64,000 nt of DNA from Tenacibaculum skagerrakense (GCF_004345825.1 NZ_SLXM01000006.1:1-64000), one strand, 5' to 3'. Shown: positions 27,622 to 36,313, counted from the first letter of the stretch. The notes: generated from the letters alone by a model not told the origin. Made by a program: numbers and translations.

Positions 27622-29310
27622 ATGAATAAAAAACTATTAACGTTACTACTAACTATAGTACCGATGTTAACCTTTGCTCAAGAAAAAGGTTTGGATCAAC
27701 AAATTGACGAAGCCTTTAAGCCAGTTTCAGACTTCTTTAGCAGTGTTATTTTCTTTCCTATTTTTGGAACTCCTTTCGTATTAATTTTGTTAGTAGCCAG
27801 TGCTGCTTTCTTTACAATTTACTTTGGGTTTCCTAATATCAGGTATTTCATGACGGCTATTAATGTTGTTAGAGGAAAGTATGAAGATATTGAAAAACAT
27901 GGAGCTCAAATTTTATATGGTGAAGATGGTATTGCTCAAGGAGTTGATATGAACAATGTAGATAATATTGAAGAGCATATTGAAAATATTGAGAATTTAC
28001 ACAGCGATTTAGAGATTGATGGTGATATTAAAGATACCATTAGAGATGAGAGCGAACAAGGTGAGGTTTCGCATTTCCAAGCGTTAGCTACAGCTGTATC
28101 TGGTACTGTAGGAAATGGAAATATTGCCGGAGTAGCACTTGCAATTGCTTTAGGTGGTCCAGGAGCAACATTTTGGATGATTATCTGTGGATTATTAGGA
28201 ATGTCTACAAAATTTGTTGAATGTACTTTAGGTGTTCAATATCGTGATGTTGGAGAAGATGGAACCGTATACGGAGGTCCAATGTATTATTTATCGAAAG
28301 GACTTAAAGAGAAAGGATTCCAAAAACTTGGTAAGATTACAGCAGTATTATTTGCTATTTTCTGTATTGGTGGATCTTTCGGTGGAGGTAACGCAGCTCA
28401 ATCAAATCAGGCTACTATTGTTATCAAAGAATTATTAGGATTAGAGAGTACTGCTGCTGGAGCTATCATTGGTGTTGCCTTAGCTATTCTTGTAGGAATT
28501 ATAATCATCGGAGGAATTAAAAGAATTGCTTCGGTTACTGAGAAAGTAGTGCCTTTTATGGCAATATTATATTTATTAGCTTGTTTGTATATTTTAGGAG
28601 CTAATTTTAGCTTAATTGATGATGCAATATCATTAATTTTAAGAGAAGCTTTTAACCCTACAGCAATAGGTGTAGGTGGTGTAATTGGGGTATTACTTGT
28701 TGGATTTAAAAGAGCGGCCTTTTCTAACGAAGCAGGAGCAGGATCAGCTTCAATTGCCCATTCAGCAGTAAAAACTAAGTATTCAGCTTCAGAAGGTTTA
28801 GTAGCATTATTAGAGCCTTTTATCGATACAGTTGTAATTTGTACAATGACAGCTTTAGTTATTATTATTTTCAACTTCGGAGGTGAGTTTGTGTATGGAG
28901 GAGATGGAACAGGAACCGTGTTTATCGACGGAGTAGCTTATGAAGGTGCAGGAATTACTTCTAAAGCATTTGCTAAATACATACCATATTCTAATCTATT
29001 TTTAACGGTAGCAGTAGTTTTATTTGCTGTTTCAACAATGATCTCTTGGTCTTACTATGGTTTACAATCATGGAAATTTTTATTCGGAAGAGGAAAGAAA
29101 GCAGATTTAACGTATAAACTTTTATTCTTAACTTTTGTTGTAATTGGTGCTGCTGCAAGTATGAAATCAATTTGGGATTTCTCTGATGCTATGATCTTTG
29201 CAATGGTTTTCCCTAACATGGTAGGTTTATACCTTTTAATGCCAGTTGTTAAAAAACAATTGAAAAGGTATTTAGGTGATATTCAACTGAAAAGAGACGC
29301 AGTAGAATAA
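27622..29310 (+). CDS. sodium:alanine symporter family protein (AGCS)
   Basis: The protein has 562 residues with about ten to eleven hydrophobic segments. The family signatures are visible: FQALATAVSGTVGNGNIAGV, then GGPGATFWM, TKFVECTLGVQYRDVG and the late helix around FSNEAGAGSASIAHS. AGCS proteins import alanine or glycine with Na+. The N-terminus MNKKLLTLLLTIVPMLTFAQ looks like a cleavable signal peptide, an extension common in Bacteroidota members. A 60-residue acidic insert (about 90-150) lies before the first conserved motif. It has a 171-bp upstream gap and probably its own promoter. Confidence 0.95.
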   Translation: MNKKLLTLLLTIVPMLTFAQEKGLDQQIDEAFKPVSDFFSSVIFFPIFGTPFVLILLVASAAFFTIYFGFPNIRYFMTAINVVRGKYEDIEKHGAQILYGEDGIAQGVDMNNVDNIEEHIENIENLHSDLEIDGDIKDTIRDESEQGEVSHFQALATAVSGTVGNGNIAGVALAIALGGPGATFWMIICGLLGMSTKFVECTLGVQYRDVGEDGTVYGGPMYYLSKGLKEKGFQKLGKITAVLFAIFCIGGSFGGGNAAQSNQATIVIKELLGLESTAAGAIIGVALAILVGIIIIGGIKRIASVTEKVVPFMAILYLLACLYILGANFSLIDDAISLILREAFNPTAIGVGGVIGVLLVGFKRAAFSNEAGAGSASIAHSAVKTKYSASEGLVALLEPFIDTVVICTMTALVIIIFNFGGEFVYGGDGTGTVFIDGVAYEGAGITSKAFAKYIPYSNLFLTVAVVLFAVSTMISWSYYGLQSWKFLFGRGKKADLTYKLLFLTFVVIGAAASMKSIWDFSDAMIFAMVFPNMVGLYLLMPVVKKQLKRYLGDIQLKRDAVE

Positions 29311-29328
29311 TAGTTGTTTTATATAAAT

Positions 29329-30204
29329 ATGAAAAAAAATAAACTCCATTTCTGGTACACAAAAAGCCAACGAAATGGAGTTTTGTTTTTAATTATACTT
29401 ATTTTTTTAGCGCAATTAGTTTATGTTTTTGTAGATTTTTCTACTACAGATGAGGTAAATTTAAACACCTCCGAAATCATTGCTTTTGAAAAGGAAATTG
29501 ATAGTTTAAGAAACGTTGAGATAGAAAAAAGAAAGCCAAAGTTATTTCCATTTAACCCTAATTTTATTACTGATTTTAAAGGTTATCAATTGGGAATGTC
29601 TACAGAGGAAATAGATAGGCTTCATCAGTTTAGGTTAACTGATAAATATGTAAACTCGGCTCAAGAGTTTCAAAAAGTTACAGGGGTGTCAGATTCATTA
29701 CTTTTAATAATCTCACCTTATTTTAAATTTCCTGATTGGGTTACTAATAAAAAAGTAGTAGCATCTTCAAAACAAACCAGTTTTAATAAAGAAGTCAATA
29801 TTTCTACTAATGATATTAATTTAGCCACTCAAGAAGATTTTAAAACAATTAATGGTGTAGGAGATAAGTTGTCAGAAAGAATTATTAAGTATCGTTCTAA
29901 ATTACAAGGTTTTTCATTCGATGACCAGTTAAATGAAGTGTGGGGTTTAGAGGATGTAGTAGTTAAAAGAATCTTAAAAGTTTTCTCAATTCAATCAATA
30001 CCTACTATTAAAAAATTGAATGTTAATACGGCTAAATTCAAGGAAGTATTGGCTATTCCTTACATAGACTACGATTTATGTAAGAAAATTTTCGAGTACC
30101 GAGATGAGGTAGCCGAACTACAAGACATTGCAGAATTAAGAAATATTAAAGATTTCCCACAAAAAAAATACGATAGAATAGTCTTATATTTGAACGCAGA
30201 ATAA
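29329..30204 (+). CDS. membrane-anchored helix-hairpin-helix protein
   Basis: The protein has 291 residues counted from ATG 29329; the upstream TTG at 29314 is less likely. One N-terminal membrane helix (about 14-33, NGVLFLIILIFLAQLVYVFV) is followed by three ComEA-like helix-hairpin-helix units: around residues 75-130, around 165-225 (INLATQEDFKTINGVGDKLS) and around 230-288 (LNVNTAKFKEVLAIPYID). HhH repeats bind DNA without sequence specificity, and ComEA-type proteins act in DNA uptake. A role in competence is possible but not shown. It lies 18 nt after the symporter gene and 31 nt before the acyl-CoA dehydrogenase gene. Confidence 0.85.
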   Translation: MKKNKLHFWYTKSQRNGVLFLIILIFLAQLVYVFVDFSTTDEVNLNTSEIIAFEKEIDSLRNVEIEKRKPKLFPFNPNFITDFKGYQLGMSTEEIDRLHQFRLTDKYVNSAQEFQKVTGVSDSLLLIISPYFKFPDWVTNKKVVASSKQTSFNKEVNISTNDINLATQEDFKTINGVGDKLSERIIKYRSKLQGFSFDDQLNEVWGLEDVVVKRILKVFSIQSIPTIKKLNVNTAKFKEVLAIPYIDYDLCKKIFEYRDEVAELQDIAELRNIKDFPQKKYDRIVLYLNAE

Positions 30205-30235
30205 ACAAACAACCAAATTAAAATTTATATACAGT

Positions 30236-31393
30236 ATGTATTTTACTGAAGAGCATGATTTTTTTCGTAAAAGTTTTAGAGACTTTTTACAGAAGGAGGT
30301 AGTACCGCATATAGAGAAATGGGAGGAAACTGGAACTATAGACCGTTTTATCTGGGAGAAATTCGGAGAAATGGGCTATTTTGGTTTAAATCAACCCGAA
30401 GAGTATGGAGGACTAAACCTCGATTTATTTTACACTGTTATTTTTCTTGAGGAATTACAAAGAATTAATTCAGGAGGTTTTGCAGCTGCAATGTGGGCGC
30501 ATGCTTATTTAGCAATGACACACTTGAATAAAGAAGGAGATGACAGAATCAAAAGAGAATATTTAACACCAAGTATTGAAGGAAAAATGATTGGTTGTCT
30601 TTGTATTACTGAACCTTTTGGAGGAAGTGATGTTGCAGGAATGAGAACTACTGCTATCAAAGATGGAGACAATTATGTAATTAATGGTTCAAAAACATTT
30701 ATTACTAACGGTGTGTATTCAGATTACTTAATTGTAGCGGCTAAGACAAATCCAGATGATAAACACAAAGGAATGAGTATCTTTTTAATTGATAGAGATA
30801 CGCCTGGTGTTTCTTCTACCAAATTAAATAAACTTGGATGGAGAGCTTCAGATACTGGTGAGATTGCTTTTGATAATGTTGTAATCCCTAAAGAAAACTT
30901 AATGGGAGAAGAAGGAAAGGGTTTTCCTTATATAATGCAACATTTTGCGTTAGAAAGATTGGTAATGGGAGTAAACGCTCATGCTAGAGCCGAATATGCT
31001 GTCGACTACGCTATTCAATATATGGATGAACGTGAGGCTTTTGGAAAAAAGATTAATAATTTCCAAGCATTGCGTCATAAAGTAGCTGAAATGGCTTCCA
31101 AAGTAGATATGTGTAAAGAATATAATTATTCAATCACAAAAAGATTAAATGACGGAATTTATGTAGTAAAGGAAGCAAGTATGAGTAAATTACTGTCTAC
31201 AAAAATGGCTGATGAGGTAATTTACGATGCCTTACAGTTATTAGGAGGTTACGGTTATATGGAAGATTATCCGTTAGCGAGAATGTTTAGAGATAGCCGT
31301 TTAGGACCTATTGGAGGAGGAACTTCTGAAATTCTTAAAGAAATTATTGCGAAAATGGTTATTGATAAAAAAGAATATAAGCCAGCAACGTAA
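30236..31393 (+). CDS. acyl-CoA dehydrogenase
   Basis: The protein has 385 residues, the usual length of the family. It is a flavoprotein that oxidises acyl-CoA to enoyl-CoA. FAD and substrate motifs are visible: CLCITEPFGGSDVAGM, then INGSKTFITNG, LGWRASDTGEIAFDNV and GGYGYMEDYPLARMFRDSR. Near the C-terminus the usual EGTS carries Gly in place of the catalytic Glu (GPIGGGTSEI), while FALERLV has a Glu at about residue 240, as in isovaleryl- and long-chain enzymes where the base sits on helix G. This suggests a branched- or long-chain substrate rather than medium-chain. A terminator follows the gene. Confidence 0.93.
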   Translation: MYFTEEHDFFRKSFRDFLQKEVVPHIEKWEETGTIDRFIWEKFGEMGYFGLNQPEEYGGLNLDLFYTVIFLEELQRINSGGFAAAMWAHAYLAMTHLNKEGDDRIKREYLTPSIEGKMIGCLCITEPFGGSDVAGMRTTAIKDGDNYVINGSKTFITNGVYSDYLIVAAKTNPDDKHKGMSIFLIDRDTPGVSSTKLNKLGWRASDTGEIAFDNVVIPKENLMGEEGKGFPYIMQHFALERLVMGVNAHARAEYAVDYAIQYMDEREAFGKKINNFQALRHKVAEMASKVDMCKEYNYSITKRLNDGIYVVKEASMSKLLSTKMADEVIYDALQLLGGYGYMEDYPLARMFRDSRLGPIGGGTSEILKEIIAKMVIDKKEYKPAT

Positions 31394-31418
31394 TACTATA
31401 TTGATACAACTATATTAA

Positions 31419-31450
31419 AAATGAGAATCTTTTTAGGTTCTCATTTTTGT
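31419..31450 (+). terminator. intrinsic terminator of the acyl-CoA dehydrogenase gene
   Basis: The arms AATGAGAA and TTCTCATT surround TCTTTTTAGG and are followed by TTTGTTTTT, 26 nt after the stop codon. Confidence 0.8.
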
Positions 31451-31582
31451 TTTTATACTATTTCGGACTATTATTTTTATTAATTCATCAATTTATTAAC
31501 ACGAAATCGTTTTCGTTTCTACACCGATTTCGCAATTTGGTTTTCAATACATAACTTCACTAAAAACAAAAACTTACATAAA

Positions 31583-32965
31583 ATGAAAACCTTTCAAAAA
31601 CTATTGATTATCATTTTGTTTGTTCATTATTCATGTTCAGATGAAACAACTATTCAACAAGATAATCAACAATTAGAATCTAATTTAAAAGAGAACGTAA
31701 ATGTATCATCAAGAGCTGGGCTTAAACAAATTGGTACTGGTGTAATGATGCAAGCATTTTATTGGGATGTTCCTGCCGGAGGAACTTGGTGGCAAGTTGT
31801 AGAAGGTAAAGTGCAGGATTGGAGTAATGCTGGTATTGATGCTATTTGGTTACCACCAGCTTCCAAAGCACAAAATGGAGCTTTTTCAATGGGGTATGAT
31901 CCATTTGATTATTATGATTTTGGACAATATAACCAAATGGGAAGTACAGAAACCAGATTTGGTTCTAAAACAGAACTACAGAGTTTAATCAGTAATGCAC
32001 ACAATGTTGGACTAAATGTTATTGCTGATATAGTAATTAATCATAATAGTGGAGGAGATTTAGAACCTAATCCATATACTGGGACCCCATATTATACAGA
32101 TTTTAATCCTTTATCTGGGAATTTTTACAGAAGTAATGCAGATTTTCACCCAAACAATGTTCATAGTAATGATTCAGGAGGTTTTGGTGGTTTCCCTGAT
32201 TTATGTCATCATCAAGCATACGTGCAAGACTGGTTATGGAAACGTAGTAATAGTGTTGCTAAATATTATAAGAATGTAATCGGATTTGATGGATGGAGAT
32301 TTGATTATGTGAAAGGGTTTGAGCCTTGGGTTGTAAGAGAATGGAAAAATGCGGTTGGAGGTTTTTCTGTTGGTGAATATTGGGATGGTAATGCTGGGAC
32401 TTTAGATTGGTGGTCTGGAGAAGCTCAAGCATCTGCATTTGATTTTGCTTGTTATTACAGAATGAGAGATGCTTTTGAAGGTAATAATTTGAATAGATTA
32501 AATGATGATATGTTATGGAAGCGAAACTCTTCAAAGGCGGTAACGTTTGTAGCAAATCATGATACTGATGAGATTTATAATGGTAAACTATTGGCGTATG
32601 CTTACATATTAACTCATGAAGGATATCCGACTATATTTTACAGAGATTATGAAGAGTGGTTAAGCAAGTCGAAATTAAATAATCTTATTTGGATACATAA
32701 TAATTTAGCAGGTGGAAGTACCTCTATTTTGTATACGGATAATGATGAATATGTTGCTAAGAGAAATGGATACAATAATGCAGGTCTTGTAGTGTATATA
32801 AATAATTCAAATTCTTGGCAAGAGCGTTGGGTAGAAACAAATTGGTCAAATACTAGAATTAAAGATTATACAGGACATTCAAGCTGGGAACCAGTTACTC
32901 AAGGAGGTAGATGGGTTAAGATTCAAGTTCCTCCAAAAAGTTATTCTGTTTGGGCGCCTAAATAA
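31583..32965 (+). CDS. alpha-amylase lipoprotein, GH13 (archaeal-type subfamily)
   Basis: The protein has 460 residues with a lipoprotein signal peptide (LIIILFVHYSCSD, Cys18). GH13 regions: DIVINH (149-154), GWRFDYVKG with nucleophile Asp241, VGEYWDG with acid/base Glu265, and FVANHDTD with Asp327. It hydrolyses internal alpha-1,4 bonds of starch or glycogen outside the cytoplasm. Long stretches (MGYDPFDYYDFGQYNQ, TRFGSKTEL, PTIFYRDYEEWL, IWIHNNLAGGSTSI) closely follow my memory of Thermococcales alpha-amylases (GH13_7), which suggests ancient transfer between domains. No SusC/SusD genes or other glycan genes are adjacent, so it is a stand-alone enzyme here. The product is about the archaeal length plus a lipoprotein leader. 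Confidence 0.95.
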   Translation: MKTFQKLLIIILFVHYSCSDETTIQQDNQQLESNLKENVNVSSRAGLKQIGTGVMMQAFYWDVPAGGTWWQVVEGKVQDWSNAGIDAIWLPPASKAQNGAFSMGYDPFDYYDFGQYNQMGSTETRFGSKTELQSLISNAHNVGLNVIADIVINHNSGGDLEPNPYTGTPYYTDFNPLSGNFYRSNADFHPNNVHSNDSGGFGGFPDLCHHQAYVQDWLWKRSNSVAKYYKNVIGFDGWRFDYVKGFEPWVVREWKNAVGGFSVGEYWDGNAGTLDWWSGEAQASAFDFACYYRMRDAFEGNNLNRLNDDMLWKRNSSKAVTFVANHDTDEIYNGKLLAYAYILTHEGYPTIFYRDYEEWLSKSKLNNLIWIHNNLAGGSTSILYTDNDEYVAKRNGYNNAGLVVYINNSNSWQERWVETNWSNTRIKDYTGHSSWEPVTQGGRWVKIQVPPKSYSVWAPK

Positions 32966-32999
32966 AATTAAAATAAATAGAAAAATAAAAATTAATATG

Positions 33000-33007
33000 T
33001 ATATTTG
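33000..33007 (+). promoter_or_regulatory. -7 element of rpsU
   Basis: TATATTTG followed by CAG matches the Bacteroidota consensus TAnnTTTG. The transcript would begin near 33014, giving a leader of about 90 nt before rpsU. A -33 TTG is not evident. Confidence 0.6.
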
Positions 33008-33088
33008 CAGCCCAATAAAAATATAAAAACTATTATTTACAGCTATTTAAATAGTAAGTAGATAACAAAATATATAAGATACATATGG

Positions 33089-33097
33089 AAGGAGGTG
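33089..33097 (+). promoter_or_regulatory. exceptional Shine-Dalgarno site of rpsU
   Basis: AAGGAGGTG is complementary over nine bases to the 16S anti-Shine-Dalgarno and ends seven bases before the ATG at 33105. No other gene in the window has such a site. In Bacteroidia the anti-Shine-Dalgarno is normally masked on the ribosome with help from bS21; rpsU has kept a strong site that ribosomes lacking bS21 can use, giving feedback control (established for Flavobacterium). Confidence 0.85.
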
Positions 33098-33104
33098 CAA
33101 AAAC

Positions 33105-33302
33105 ATGTTAATTATTCCAGTAAAAGAAGGTGAGAATATCGATAGAGCTTTAAAACGTTACAAGCGTAAGTTTGACCGTACAAAGACAATGAGAACATTA
33201 CGTGATCGTAAGCAGTTCACTAAACCATCTGTAGCAAAAAGAGCTCAGAAAATTAAAGCATCTTACATTCAAAGATTAAGAACACAAGAAGAGGTAGGAT
33301 AG
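33105..33302 (+). CDS. rpsU: 30S ribosomal protein bS21
   Basis: The protein has 65 residues, small and basic (LIIPVKEGENIDRALKRYKR, then FDRTKTMRTLRDRKQF), typical of bS21. It sits on the 30S platform near the 3' end of 16S RNA. The start is fixed by the nine-base Shine-Dalgarno just upstream and by the conserved N-terminus. The order rpsU-xerC-hpf-tRNA-tuf is usual in Flavobacteria. Expression is probably autoregulated: when bS21 is scarce, ribosomes with a free anti-Shine-Dalgarno translate rpsU. A strong terminator follows 26 nt after the stop. Confidence 0.98.
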   Translation: MLIIPVKEGENIDRALKRYKRKFDRTKTMRTLRDRKQFTKPSVAKRAQKIKASYIQRLRTQEEVG

Positions 33303-33328
33303 TATGCTACTCTGCTTTAAATTATTTA

Positions 33329-33364
33329 GACAACCTGTACAATTATGTGCAGGTTGTCTTTTTT
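33329..33364 (+). terminator. intrinsic terminator of rpsU
   Basis: The arms GACAACCTGTAC and GTGCAGGTTGTC form a 12-bp stem (one G-T pair) with loop AATTAT and a T run. An ATG inside the loop at 33345 is in frame with xerC but cannot sensibly be its start. Confidence 0.9.
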
Positions 33365-33380
33365 AGTATATTTACTAATC

Positions 33381-34268
33381 ATGTATATTAATTCTTTTTT
33401 AGACTATTTATTATTAGAGCGAAACTACTCTAGTCATACAGTAAAAGCATATCAAACCGATTTATTAGCTTTCAAGAATTTCTGTGTGGAGAGTTTTGAT
33501 ATTAGCTCTTTAGATGAAGTACATTATAATATGATTCGTAATTGGATTGTGAGTTTAGTAAACCAAGGAGTTTCTAATCGTACAGTTAATAGAAAAGTGA
33601 GTAGTTTAAAAACGTTTTATAAGTACCTTCAAGAAATAGAGGTTATTACTATTAATCCTCTAGCTAAACATAAATCATTAAAAATAAAAAAAGAACCCCA
33701 AATTCCTTTTAGTTTTCAAGAAGTAGAACAAGTACTTCGAAATTTAAATGAAGAAGATTTCGACTCTTTAAGAGATAAATTGTTAATAGATCTATTGTTT
33801 TCTACGGGTATGAGAAGGATCGAATTAATCAATCTTAAAGAAACAGATATAAAGTTACATTCAAGAACAGCAAAAGTTTTAGGAAAAAGAAATAAAGAAA
33901 GGTTGGTGCCTTTATTACCAGAGACTATTAAAGTCTTTAATAAGTATTTAGGAGAGAAGTCAAAATTAGGCTTTGATAAAGAATATTTATTTGTTACTTC
34001 AAAAGGTAATAAATTATATGAAACACTTGTTTATCGAATAATAAATTCTTACTTTAGTAAGGTATCAGTTAAGGTAAAATGTAGCCCACATATACTCAGA
34101 CACACTTTCGCTACAGAATTACTCAAAAAAGGAGCTGATTTAAATTCGGTTAAAGAATTACTAGGACATTCAAGTTTAGCCTCAACCCAAGTTTATACTC
34201 ACAATAACTTGGAACAATTAAAACAAGTGTTTAATAATGCTCATCCTAGGAGCCCAAAAAAAGGTTGA
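33381..34268 (+). CDS. xerC: tyrosine recombinase XerC-like
   Basis: The protein has 295 residues from ATG 33381; the earlier in-frame ATG 33345 lies in the rpsU terminator loop and is rejected. The N-terminal SAM-like core-binding domain spans about 1-85 (YSSHTVKAYQTDL). The catalytic domain shows Arg in STGMRRIEL, Lys in LGKRNKERLVPL, HxxR in HILRHTFATELL, His in LLGHSSLAST and Tyr272 in TQVYTH. XerC with XerD resolves chromosome dimers at dif. I cannot tell XerC from XerD with certainty by reading. It ends just before hpf, whose start lies 5 nt beyond the stop. Confidence 0.93.
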   Translation: MYINSFLDYLLLERNYSSHTVKAYQTDLLAFKNFCVESFDISSLDEVHYNMIRNWIVSLVNQGVSNRTVNRKVSSLKTFYKYLQEIEVITINPLAKHKSLKIKKEPQIPFSFQEVEQVLRNLNEEDFDSLRDKLLIDLLFSTGMRRIELINLKETDIKLHSRTAKVLGKRNKERLVPLLPETIKVFNKYLGEKSKLGFDKEYLFVTSKGNKLYETLVYRIINSYFSKVSVKVKCSPHILRHTFATELLKKGADLNSVKELLGHSSLASTQVYTHNNLEQLKQVFNNAHPRSPKKG

Positions 34269-34273
34269 AAATT

Positions 34274-34582
34274 ATGAAGGTATTCACACAATCTGTAAAT
34301 TTCAAAGCGGACATTGATTTAGTTAAATTTATTGAAAAAAAAGTCGGGAGCTTAGATAAGTTTCACGATAAAATTGTAGATGCTGAAGTTTTTATGAAAG
34401 TTCAAAAAACGAGTGATAAGGAAAATAAAATAACTGAAATAAAAATCAATATACCCGGTAATGAACTTATTGTCAAGAAAACGACAAAAACCTTTGAAGA
34501 AGGAGTGAGTTTAGGTGTGGAATCACTAAAAAGGCAGTTAAGAAAGTCTAAAGAAAAGCAAAGAGATGCTTTAGTATCATAA
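34274..34582 (+). CDS. hpf: ribosome hibernation-promoting factor, HPF/YfiA family (short form)
   Basis: The protein has 102 residues from ATG 34274; the TTG at 34265 overlaps xerC and is less likely. The pattern MKVFTQSVNFKADIDLVKFI, then KVGSLDKFHDKIVDAEVFM, fits the beta-alpha-beta fold of short HPF proteins, which bind the 30S decoding region in slow growth and promote ribosome inactivation. The C-terminal dimerisation domain of long HPF is absent. It is the last protein gene before the tRNA cluster and probably shares the xerC transcript. Confidence 0.92.
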   Translation: MKVFTQSVNFKADIDLVKFIEKKVGSLDKFHDKIVDAEVFMKVQKTSDKENKITEIKINIPGNELIVKKTTKTFEEGVSLGVESLKRQLRKSKEKQRDALVS

Positions 34583-34630
34583 AATCGAAAAAAAAACTTT
34601 AAAAAGTTTTACAAATTCGAAATTACTTTT

Positions 34631-34638
34631 TACATTTG
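34631..34638 (+). promoter_or_regulatory. -7 element of the tRNA-tuf unit
   Basis: TACATTTG followed by CAG matches TAnnTTTG and lies about 40 bp before the first tRNA. It probably drives the tRNA-Thr/Tyr/Gly/Thr-tuf transcript. Confidence 0.6.
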
Positions 34639-34678
34639 CAGTCCGTTAGAAATAACGGATTGTTTTTTTATGGCAAAA

Positions 34679-34752
34679 GCCGATATAGCTCAGCTGGCTA
34701 GAGCAGCTGATTTGTAATCAGCAGGTCGTGGGTTCGAGTCCCTCTATCGGCT
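34679..34752 (+). tRNA. tRNA-Thr (anticodon TGT)
   Basis: The acceptor stem GCCGATA/TATCGGC, D arm AGCTCAGCTGGCTAGAGC, anticodon loop TTTGTAA between GCTGA and TCAGC, and T arm with GTTCGAGTC are all in place. CCA is not encoded. First of four tRNA genes upstream of tuf. Confidence 0.97.
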
Positions 34753-34796
34753 CAAAATAGAAAAAAATAAGTTCATTAAAATAGTAAAAATTTGTA

Positions 34797-34879
34797 GGGG
34801 AGATTCCAGAGCGGCCAAATGGGACGGACTGTAACTCCGTTGTCTTACGACTTCGCAGGTTCGAATCCTGCTCTCCCCA
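34797..34879 (+). tRNA. tRNA-Tyr (anticodon GTA)
   Basis: The acceptor GGGGAGA/TCTCCCC, anticodon loop CTGTAAC, a long class II variable arm and T loop GGTTCGAATCC are visible. It is 83 nt long, and the long variable arm is expected for bacterial tRNA-Tyr. Confidence 0.96.
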
Positions 34880-34903
34880 CAATTTTTTAAAAGTTTAATT
34901 ATT

Positions 34904-34976
34904 GCGGGAGTAGCTCAGTTGGTAGAGCGTCAGCCTTCCAAGCTGAATGTCGCCGGTTCGAACCCGGTCTCCCGCT
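34904..34976 (+). tRNA. tRNA-Gly (anticodon TCC)
   Basis: The acceptor GCGGGAG/CTCCCGC, D arm, anticodon stem TCAGC/GCTGA with loop CTTCCAA, and T loop GGTTCGAACCC are present. Confidence 0.97.
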
Positions 34977-34989
34977 CTAAATTATCCAG

Positions 34990-35062
34990 GCCGGTGTAGC
35001 TCAGTTGGTAGAGCGCATCCTTGGTAGGGATGAGGTCACGGGTTCAAATCCCGTCATTGGCT
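34990..35062 (+). tRNA. tRNA-Thr (anticodon GGT)
   Basis: The acceptor GCCGGTG pairs with CATTGGC (two G-T pairs). The anticodon stem CATCC/GGATG holds the loop TTGGTAG, and the T arm contains GGTTCAAATCC. It lies 63 nt before the tuf ATG. Confidence 0.96.
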
Positions 35063-35125
35063 CTATTAAAGTAGAGTTTATAAATAACACTAAATATATT
35101 TAACTAAGAATTAAAATTAATAATC

Positions 35126-36313
35126 ATGGCAAAAGCAACTTACGATCGTTCGAAACCGCACTTAAACGTGGGTACTATCGGTCACGTAGATCACGGTAAA
35201 ACTACATTAACTGCTGCTATCACTAAAGTTTTAGCTGACGCAGGTTATTCTGAGGCTAGAGATTTCGATCAAATCGATAACGCTCCGGAAGAAAAAGAGA
35301 GAGGTATTACAATTAACTCTTCTCACGTAGAGTATGCAACTGCTAACCGTCACTACGCGCACGTTGACTGTCCAGGTCACGCCGATTATGTAAAGAACAT
35401 GGTAACTGGTGCTGCTCAAATGGATGGAGCTATCTTAGTAGTAGCTGCTACTGATGGACCAATGCCACAAACTCGTGAGCACATCTTATTAGGGCGTCAG
35501 GTAGGTATTCCAAGAATCGTTGTATTCATGAACAAAGTGGATATGGTTGATGATGAGGAGTTATTAGAGTTAGTAGAAATGGAAGTAAGAGATTTATTAT
35601 CTTTCTATGAGTATGATGGAGATAATGGTCCTGTAGTAATGGGTTCTGCTTTAGGTGCTTTAAATGGAGAGCAAAAATGGGTAGATACAGTTTTAGAATT
35701 AATGGAAGCTGTAGATACTTGGATTGAGGAGCCACCAAGAGATACTGATAAGCCATTCTTAATGCCAATCGAAGATGTATTCTCAATTACTGGTCGTGGT
35801 ACTGTTGCTACTGGTCGTATTGAAACTGGTATCATCAACTCTGGAGATCCTGTTGAGATCATCGGTATGGGTGCTGAGAAATTAACTTCTACAGTTACTG
35901 GTATTGAAATGTTCCGTCAAATCTTAGATAGAGGAGAAGCTGGAGATAACGCTGGTATCTTATTAAGAGGTATTGCTAAAGAAGATATCAAGAGAGGTAT
36001 GGTAATCGTTAAGCCAGGTTCTGTAACTCCACACGCTAAGTTCAAAGCTGAGGTATATATCTTAAAGAAAGAAGAAGGTGGTCGTCACACTCCTTTCCAC
36101 AATAACTACCGTCCACAATTCTACGTACGTACAACTGACGTAACTGGTAACATTAACTTACCTGATGGAGTAGAAATGGTAATGCCAGGGGATAACTTAA
36201 CTATTACAGTTGATTTAATCCAACCAATCGCATTAAACATCGGTTTACAGTTCGCTATCCGTGAAGGAGGTAGAACAGTTGGAGCTGGTCAGGTAACTGA
36301 AATCTTAGACTAA
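35126..36313 (+). CDS. tuf: elongation factor Tu
   Basis: The protein has 395 residues, the usual length. The GTPase delivers aminoacyl-tRNA to the ribosome. G motifs: GHVDHGKT (19-26), DCPGHADY (effector-side G3) and NKVD (G4). Domains 2 and 3 follow, with [13 protein letters not shown] and the C-terminal [13 protein letters not shown]. Codon use is strongly biased, as expected for a highly expressed gene. It is cotranscribed with the four upstream tRNAs and followed by a hairpin before tRNA-Trp and secE. Confidence 0.99.
   Translation: MAKATYDRSKPHLNVGTIGHVDHGKTTLTAAITKVLADAGYSEARDFDQIDNAPEEKERGITINSSHVEYATANRHYAHVDCPGHADYVKNMVTGAAQMDGAILVVAATDGPMPQTREHILLGRQVGIPRIVVFMNKVDMVDDEELLELVEMEVRDLLSFYEYDGDNGPVVMGSALGALNGEQKWVDTVLELMEAVDTWIEEPPRDTDKPFLMPIEDVFSITGRGTVATGRIETGIINSGDPVEIIGMGAEKLTSTVTGIEMFRQILDRGEAGDNAGILLRGIAKEDIKRGMVIVKPGSVTPHAKFKAEVYILKKEEGGRHTPFHNNYRPQFYVRTTDVTGNINLPDGVEMVMPGDNLTITVDLIQPIALNIGLQFAIREGGRTVGAGQVTEILD

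Noticed and set aside
28407..28874. 155-codon minus-strand frame inside the symporter gene
   Set aside because: Antisense to a conserved AGCS protein; composition reflects the opposite strand.
33345..33380. ATG 33345 as the xerC start
   Set aside because: It lies in the loop and right arm of the rpsU terminator; ATG 33381 gives the normal XerC length.
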